A stretch of DNA of 27,212 bases from Rickettsiales bacterium (lineage in GTDB: Bacteria > Pseudomonadota > Alphaproteobacteria > Rickettsiales > Deianiraeaceae): positions 1-27,212 of the forward strand of contig CANDYN010000004.1 of the NCBI GenBank assembly GCA_947424985.1, written 5' to 3'. Positions within the stretch are counted from its first letter, which is position 1. Each line of letters opens with the position of its first letter. The position numbers were made by a program, and so were the translations under genes. Shown piece after piece: positions 23,189-27,212 of the stretch. Below the pieces are notes generated by a model. That model saw nothing but the letters and a program-made list of their open reading frames with translations, was not told where the DNA came from and made no database searches.

Positions 23189-24308
23189 AATTTTTTATTA
23201 AAAAAACCAGTTTATCAATATCTTTCTCTTCATGCAATGCATTTATACAAATTCTCAGTCTGGAAGTAGCTTTTGATACGGTTGGGTATCTTATACCTGA
23301 AGCAAATATTCCATTTTTTTTCAAAAAATCTTGCAACTTTAAAAGTAGATTTTCTGGGCATAAAATACCCACTATTTGAGATGATGACTTTATATATGAA
23401 AGTGAGTTTTCATCAAGTTTTTCTTGTAAATATTTTGCATTTTCAAGTATTTTTTTTCGTGCGCTTTCAAAGCTAGGAAAAAGCTCTATCGACTTTATCG
23501 CTGCCCCGATTGATGCCGGAGTTTGCGCTGTTGAATATACGAATCCTTTGGCAAAATTTTGCAAAAATGAGATATTCTTTTTACTTGCAGAAATTACACC
23601 CCCAGTTGACGCGACAGACTTACTTAGGGATGACATACAAAAGTCAATTTCATCGGAATATTTTTGTGAAAATCCATAACCGTTTTCACCAAAAACTCCA
23701 AAAGAATGCGCTTCATCAATATACAAAACAAAGCCATATTTTCTTTTTAAAATCAATATTTCGTCGATATTTAACACGCTTCCGTCCATACTAAAAACGC
23801 TTTCCGTGATAACAATTTTATTTTTCTTTGTACTTTTTTTAAGCAAATCCTCAAGATGATTTAGATCGGTATTTCTATATCTAATTTGTCCAAATTTACT
23901 TGAATTTATAGCATCATGAATTGACGCATGGTTTAATTTATCACAAAAAATATCAATTTCATCCTCAGAAAAAATAGATAAAATAGCTGAAATTGCCGAG
24001 TAATTTGCAATATATCCACTTGAAAAAAGAATTGAATTTTCAAATTTTTGCGCTTTTGCCACAAGCGATGAAAGTTCGTTATATATTGGATTTTTTAATA
24101 AAATTGGTGAGGAAGAAAGGCTTGTGCCATATTTTTTTAAATACGAAAGCGATGCCTCAATTACCTCATTATTCTTCGATAAACCCAAGTAATCACTTGA
24201 GGAAAAATCAATAAATTCATCAAAATTACCAACAAAATCAAGCTTTCTAAGAATATTTTGATCAAATCTTTCGCTAAGTTTTTGCTCTATTTTTTCATTA
24301 AAATCCAT
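23172..24308 (-). CDS. bioF: 8-amino-7-oxononanoate synthase
   Basis: BioF condenses pimeloyl-ACP with alanine. I start at the ATG at 24308 (378 residues, M-D-F-N-E-K-I-E), which aligns with typical BioF N-termini; an upstream ATG at 24356 would add 16 hydrophobic residues unlike the family. Landmarks from this start are F-S-S-S-D-Y-L-G-L near 35-43, H-A-S-I-H-D-A near 127-133, Y-I-D-E-A-H-S-F-G at 196-204 and the PLP lysine Lys230 in S-S-L-S-K-S-V-A-S. It is the first gene of bioF-C-D-A and overlaps the bioC start by 17 bases. Confidence 0.95.
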   Translation of the reverse strand: MDFNEKIEQKLSERFDQNILRKLDFVGNFDEFIDFSSSDYLGLSKNNEVIEASLSYLKKYGTSLSSSPILLKNPIYNELSSLVAKAQKFENSILFSSGYIANYSAISAILSIFSEDEIDIFCDKLNHASIHDAINSSKFGQIRYRNTDLNHLEDLLKKSTKKNKIVITESVFSMDGSVLNIDEILILKRKYGFVLYIDEAHSFGVFGENGYGFSQKYSDEIDFCMSSLSKSVASTGGVISASKKNISFLQNFAKGFVYSTAQTPASIGAAIKSIELFPSFESARKKILENAKYLQEKLDENSLSYIKSSSQIVGILCPENLLLKLQDFLKKNGIFASGIRYPTVSKATSRLRICINALHEEKDIDKLVFLIKNFDELR

Positions 24309-24413
24309 TTTTTTACTAGCATTAAACGAGCTTAAATCAAAGAAAATAAAGGTCAATATTTTTATATATTTTGTGCTTGCTAAATAACATTTTCAGCTTT
24401 AAGAATTAAAATT

Positions 24414-24590
24414 ATGACGTATAGACTATTCGTATTGATGTTAATTATGTCATTTTGCATCGGCAACAATGCTTTTGCTGCCGGAAGGAAGTGCTGCTAT
24501 AATCACGGAGGGATAAAAAGATGTGATGGAGTGGCAAAACATCTCTGTAATGATGGATATATTGGCAATTGCCCAAAACATAATCATTAG
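24414..24590 (+). CDS. Small secreted cysteine-rich protein (H-G-G ... C-N-D-G type)
   Basis: This 58-residue ORF is short but has a strong protein signature. Residues 1-22 form a signal peptide with a hydrophobic core (V-L-M-L-I-M-S-F-C-I-G) and an A-F-A cleavage site. The mature ~35 residues contain five cysteines in the pattern C-C-Y-N-H-G-G-I-K-R-C-D-G ... L-C-N-D-G-Y-I-G-N-C and end H-N-H. This resembles small periplasmic or secreted proteins with an H-G-G-x-x-x-C ... C-x-D-G-x-x-x-x-C layout found in many proteobacteria, function unknown. The cysteines suggest disulfides or metal binding. It lies between bioF (divergent) and tRNA-Leu. Confidence 0.7.
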   Translation: MTYRLFVLMLIMSFCIGNNAFAAGRKCCYNHGGIKRCDGVAKHLCNDGYIGNCPKHNH

Positions 24591-24606
24591 AAAATTGAGA
24601 TTATTC

Positions 24607-24634
24607 TTGACTTTTCAAAAACATGGATTATCGT
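24607..24634 (+). promoter_or_regulatory. Putative promoter of tRNA-Leu
   Basis: TTGACT at 24607-24612 (five of six consensus) and TATCGT at 24629-24634 with a 16-bp spacer would start transcription near 24641, just before the mature 5' end of the tRNA at 24644. Such a close start would leave almost no leader for RNase P to remove. Confidence 0.45.
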
Positions 24635-24643
24635 TATCCGAGT

Positions 24644-24730
24644 GCCTTCGTGGTGAAATTGGTAGACGCACTAGACTCAAAATCTGGCGCCTTCACGGGC
24701 GTGGGGGTTCAAGTCCCTCCGGAGGCACCA
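24644..24730 (+). tRNA. tRNA-Leu (anticodon CAA)
   Basis: The acceptor arms GCCTTCG and CGGAGGC pair over 7 bp (one G-T), followed by A73 and an encoded CCA. The anticodon loop CTCAAAA reads CAA, decoding UUG. A long variable arm (roughly GGCGCCTTCACGGGCGT) and the T-loop TTCAAGT are as expected for a type II leucine tRNA. Confidence 0.96.
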
Positions 24731-24744
24731 TCTACAAGTGTTAA

Positions 24745-26103
24745 TTATATCAAAACACAACAACATTTCTTTTCCCTCTTAACAACCGGAATAATGAAAC
24801 GATCGTTAGACTGCTTATCATTATTATATTGATTGACAACATACTGATTATTATATGGCAATAATATTTCATTGTTCCCCAAACCACCACCTATGCTTTC
24901 TTTATTGTCAGCAGAAACAATAAAGCAATTGTTATTTGGCTGCTTATCACTATGATTGATCGCATACTGATTATTGTGTAATGATATTTCTGGATCAATT
25001 GATATCTGAATAATAGATTTTCCCAAGGGTTGCTCCTCCCGTTCCTCATTTTGCTGCCTTTCAATATTTCTTTCTGTATTATAATTATTATCTTTCGGAA
25101 ATAAATTCCTTTTTTGTAATAATTCTTTATATCCATTTTCACGCAATATCTCTATAGCTTTTATAACATTAAAAAATAAATACGAACTGACACCGCCATT
25201 CCCCATCATATAACACAGTGGATCTAGTACAATCTCCAGTTTCTTATAATATTTATCATTATTACTCTTGTCATTTTTATTAAATATACCAGATAATGCT
25301 AAACATGCCTGAAGTTCTTTAACGGCACTAATTCCGATCCGATTTTCTTGCTTTCTTAGCTTTTCCCCATGAATAATTTTTGCAACTATTGTCATTACAT
25401 ATTTAACTTCATCGGGGCAATATTCAAGAGCATCTTGATTTTGTTTAACAGCAACAAAACATAATTTTGATATCAACTCTGGCATTAATTTTTTACAGTT
25501 TTCAATAATATTGCTATATTTACCGTTAAAAATAATCCGAATAGCTAACGCATATTGCTCAACGGCTGCTATAAGTAGCTTTGGTGTTATAGATTTTTCA
25601 AGATTTTGCAAAAAAAGACAAATAAGCGCTCCATTTTGCTCAACAGATGCCATGAGTAGCTCTGAGGTTATGAATTTTTTAAGATTTTGAAAACTCTCAA
25701 GATGTTTAAGAATTGACGAAATAGCTCTTCCATCTTGCTTAACTGCAGCAAAAAATAATTTTGGCATTAACTCTGCATAATTTGCGCAAATATATTGATT
25801 TTTAAGAATCATATTAATGGCAAATCCGGTATGCCCAACAGCTGCCATAAGCAGCTCTGATATTAATTTTTTGTAGTCCTTAATTTTACTGACGTATGTT
25901 GCAAAAAATAAAACATCATTAATAATCAAACCATTATATTGTACAGCTGTGATAAGCAATTCTCGCGTTATAAACTTTTTGTTAATATTATAAAGGGTGG
26001 CTATTCCATTTCGCCTCACATCCAAAAGATATTTATTGTATTGCATCAATTCTTTTGCTGAAAAATCGTATTCATTCCCCCCTATCTCTATATTTTCCCT
26101 CAT
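24745..26103 (-). CDS. DUF4116-like repeat protein with C-terminal CaaX prenylation motif, candidate secreted effector
   Basis: I start at the ATG at 26103 (452 residues); an upstream TTG at 26109 is less likely. About six helical repeats occur between residues 47 and 229, each of the form E-L-L-x-A-A-V-x-Q-x-G-x-A-I-x-x-I-L; the last, A-V-K-Q-N-Q-D-A-L-E-Y-C-P-D-E, is close to DUF4116 repeats known from amoeba-associated bacteria. An Asn/Gln-rich tail has two ~30-residue copies. The protein ends K-R-E-K-K-C-C-C-V-L-I: a basic patch followed by a CaaX box (C-V-L-I), the signal eukaryotes use for prenylation. No signal peptide is present. Next to a VirB6-type gene, this suggests a T4SS effector anchored to host membranes. 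Function is inferred. Confidence 0.75.
   Translation of the reverse strand: MRENIEIGGNEYDFSAKELMQYNKYLLDVRRNGIATLYNINKKFITRELLITAVQYNGLIINDVLFFATYVSKIKDYKKLISELLMAAVGHTGFAINMILKNQYICANYAELMPKLFFAAVKQDGRAISSILKHLESFQNLKKFITSELLMASVEQNGALICLFLQNLEKSITPKLLIAAVEQYALAIRIIFNGKYSNIIENCKKLMPELISKLCFVAVKQNQDALEYCPDEVKYVMTIVAKIIHGEKLRKQENRIGISAVKELQACLALSGIFNKNDKSNNDKYYKKLEIVLDPLCYMMGNGGVSSYLFFNVIKAIEILRENGYKELLQKRNLFPKDNNYNTERNIERQQNEEREEQPLGKSIIQISIDPEISLHNNQYAINHSDKQPNNNCFIVSADNKESIGGGLGNNEILLPYNNQYVVNQYNNDKQSNDRFIIPVVKREKKCCCVLI
24787..24873 (-). repeat. Tail repeat, copy 2, inside the CaaX protein gene
   Basis: Encodes residues 411-439, with E-I-L-L-P-Y-N-N-Q-Y-V-V-N and D-K-Q-S-N-D-R-F-I-I. It mirrors copy 1 at 24910-24993, including similar DNA around the N-N-Q-Y codons. 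It lies directly before the basic patch and CaaX box. Confidence 0.6.
24910..24993 (-). repeat. Tail repeat, copy 1, inside the CaaX protein gene
   Basis: Encodes residues 371-398, with E-I-S-L-H-N-N-Q-Y-A-I-N and D-K-Q-P-N-N-N-C-F-I-V. Imperfect direct repeat of copy 2 at about 120 bp spacing, separated by a glycine-containing linker (I-G-G-G-L-G). Confidence 0.6.
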
Positions 26104-26128
26104 GTTCAAATAATAAAACTATGCCACC

Positions 26129-26157
26129 AGTATAGTGCGCATGTTTTTAATACACAA
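26129..26157 (-). promoter_or_regulatory. Putative promoter of the CaaX protein gene
   Basis: On the minus strand TTGTGT (26157-26152) and TATACT (26134-26129, five of six) are separated by exactly 17 bp. Transcription would begin near 26122, giving a ~19-nt leader without a Shine-Dalgarno. This would let the gene be expressed independently of the upstream virB6-like gene. Confidence 0.5.
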
Positions 26158-26159
26158 GA

Positions 26160-26227
26160 AAGAATTTTACTACCCTCCTCCTCTTTTTCTTTCGTACTTC
26201 CGTGAACTTTTCTCCCCCTCCTTTACA
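26160..26227 (-). other. Purine-rich gap after the virB6-like gene
   Basis: Read on the minus strand, the segment holds AAAGGAGGGGGAG right after the virB6 stop and AGAGGAGGAGGG further on. These are the strongest Shine-Dalgarno-like strings in the window, yet no ORF of useful length follows either one. It may be a remnant of a lost downstream gene or a low-complexity tract. Confidence 0.4.
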
Positions 26228-27212
26228 TCAACGAGCATTACCCCCGCCATCTCCTTTATTGTACTCAGTCCAGCCACCAGAAATATCATAAATTTGAGCA
26301 TCCAAATCTCCCGCATGCTCTTTTGCCTCTGTTCTTATTTTATCAATTTTGCTTCTTATAAATTTTCTTTTCTCCGCTTTGGTTTTATCTGTATCCTTTT
26401 TATCATACTCAATAATCATGCCATCAATATCAGTATCACTGAAATCCTTATCGATATTATTCCCCAATGCATCCCTTATATAATCAATACTATTCGTGTT
26501 ATTTTGTAGCTTTAAATTGCCCTCTTTTTCCATCTCTTTCTTCATTCCACTAGTATCATTAAACGCAGTAAGTACTCCTCTTGTTTTATTTTTTGATCTT
26601 GCTGCCCTTGCTGCTTTCATCACTGCATTTTGACGTATATCTATCTTTGCCTGCTTTTCTTCATCATCTGCGTCCTTTTGAGTCATATGTCCATTTTTTA
26701 CTTTTGCATCTCTAAAATCCTTATTTTGTTTATATATTTTCTGTTCATACTTCATTTCCTCGGCGAATGCTTTCTTATATTCCTTTCTAGTGGCAATAGA
26801 CTGTTGCCCCTTCGCAATCATAGTCTTGCCCTCTTTTGAGTCCAATTTATTGGCTATTGCCCTTTGCTTTGCAACTGATTTTTGAGTACTTGATAAAATA
26901 GCACCTCCTGCCTTGCTAATTCCCATTTTTGCAATAGCTCCGGCATCCATACTTGTTACTCCGCCGTATGCGGCACTTGCAATTTTTTTCGCACCTTCAT
27001 AACCCTTCACGATGCCCTTTCTTCCGGTTACACTTTCAACCACCCCAAGTCCGGTTTTAATTCCACTATTAACCATAGAAACTCCCTTGCTCAACATATC
27101 GCCAACTATATTCGTACGCTTTGATCCTCCAAAATTCCCGGCAAATTGATTCATTATCTCGATAATTTTTGAAACTGCAGCCGGAACTATCATTAAAATA
27201 AATATAACAGCA
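26228..27212 (-). CDS. VirB6/TrbL-like type IV secretion protein, C-terminal part (5' end beyond the window)
   Basis: The frame is open through the right edge, so the N-terminal part lies outside; the ATG at 27193 is internal. The visible protein begins with a hydrophobic stretch (A-V-I-F-I-L-M-I-V-P-A-A-V) and I-I-E-I-M-N-Q-F-A-G, resembling the last membrane helix of VirB6 channel proteins. Then follow glycine/alanine-rich segments (G-Y-E-G-A-K-K-I-A-S-A-A-Y-G-G) and about 200 highly charged, Lys/Glu/Asp-rich residues, probably helical or disordered, ending G-D-G-G-G-N-A-R. Long hydrophilic C-terminal extensions are characteristic of the multiple VirB6-like proteins in Rickettsiales T4SS. 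Alternative: TrbL/TraG-like conjugation protein. Confidence 0.7.
   Translation of the reverse strand, partial: AVIFILMIVPAAVSKIIEIMNQFAGNFGGSKRTNIVGDMLSKGVSMVNSGIKTGLGVVESVTGRKGIVKGYEGAKKIASAAYGGVTSMDAGAIAKMGISKAGGAILSSTQKSVAKQRAIANKLDSKEGKTMIAKGQQSIATRKEYKKAFAEEMKYEQKIYKQNKDFRDAKVKNGHMTQKDADDEEKQAKIDIRQNAVMKAARAARSKNKTRGVLTAFNDTSGMKKEMEKEGNLKLQNNTNSIDYIRDALGNNIDKDFSDTDIDGMIIEYDKKDTDKTKAEKRKFIRSKIDKIRTEAKEHAGDLDAQIYDISGGWTEYNKGDGGGNAR

Noticed and set aside
24309..24356. A 16-residue N-terminal extension of BioF
   Set aside because: The added residues are unlike BioF N-termini and occupy the short promoter region; the ATG at 24308 aligns with the family.
24309..24413. BirA- or BioR-type operator upstream of bioF
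   Set aside because: No palindrome of the known kinds is visible; only AT-rich sequence with a weak TTGACC box.
24745..26103. Ankyrin-repeat protein
   Set aside because: The repeats are about 30-35 residues, but lack the ankyrin T-P-L-H and G-A-D signatures; the A-V-x-Q-N-G-x-A-L pattern fits DUF4116 better.
26135..26509. 124-residue plus-strand hydrophobic ORF opposite the virB6-like gene
   Set aside because: It mirrors the charged Lys/Glu codons of the virB6 tail, which give hydrophobic residues on the opposite strand, and it has no other support.
1..27212. Insertion sequences, CRISPR arrays, rRNA genes or prophage genes
   Set aside because: No transposase or integrase motifs, no regularly spaced direct repeats and no rRNA-like sequence were found.

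Overview
The window is AT-rich (roughly 70% A+T by eye) and densely packed. The gene content points to a host-associated alphaproteobacterium of the Rickettsiales/Holosporales kind: a VirB6-type type IV secretion (T4SS) protein with a long charged tail, a DUF1640-like small membrane protein, a malic enzyme, biotin genes, lone NuoN/MrpD/ZnuB-type membrane genes, fast-evolving ribosomal proteins and very short intergenic gaps. No 16S gene is present, so the lineage is an inference.

Layout. Left end (1-2867, + strand): the 3' part of a dihydropteroate synthase, a DUF1640-like membrane peptide, a malic enzyme without the phosphotransacetylase-like half, and QueF for queuosine. Then a minus-strand block (2968-14078) carries a reduced S10-spc-alpha cluster, read from right to left: rplC, rplD, rplW, rplB, rpsS, rplV, rpsC, rplP, rpmC, rpsQ, rplN, rplX, rplE, rpsN, rpsH, rplF, rplR, rpsE, rplO, rpsM, rpsK, rpoA, then an unrecognised membrane protein. 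rpsJ, rpmD, secY, adk, rpmJ and rplQ are missing from their usual slots, and the spacers are too short to hide them.

A major facilitator transporter (14203-15408, +) diverges from rplC over a 124-bp region containing an inverted repeat. Opposite it lies a tight minus-strand operon (20505 to 15405): nuoN, a ZnuB-like permease, a SPOR-like lipoprotein, an MrpD-like antiporter subunit and a PuuD-like amidase. Upstream of that is a biotin operon bioF-bioC-bioD-bioA (24308 to 20582) with start/stop overlaps. It contains four late-pathway functions; bioB and a BioH-type esterase are not in the window.

Right end (24414-27212): a short secreted cysteine-rich protein missed by a length-limited ORF search, tRNA-Leu(CAA), a 452-residue protein of DUF4116-like repeats ending in a lysine-rich stretch plus a eukaryote-type CaaX box (C-V-L-I), and the C-terminal part of a VirB6/TrbL-like T4SS protein that runs off the window. 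The repeat protein next to the secretion gene is the most interesting item: it looks like an effector that host enzymes could prenylate and anchor to host membranes.

No stretch over 300 bases lacks a gene. No insertion sequence, CRISPR array or rRNA was seen. I could not confidently identify any rho-independent terminator.
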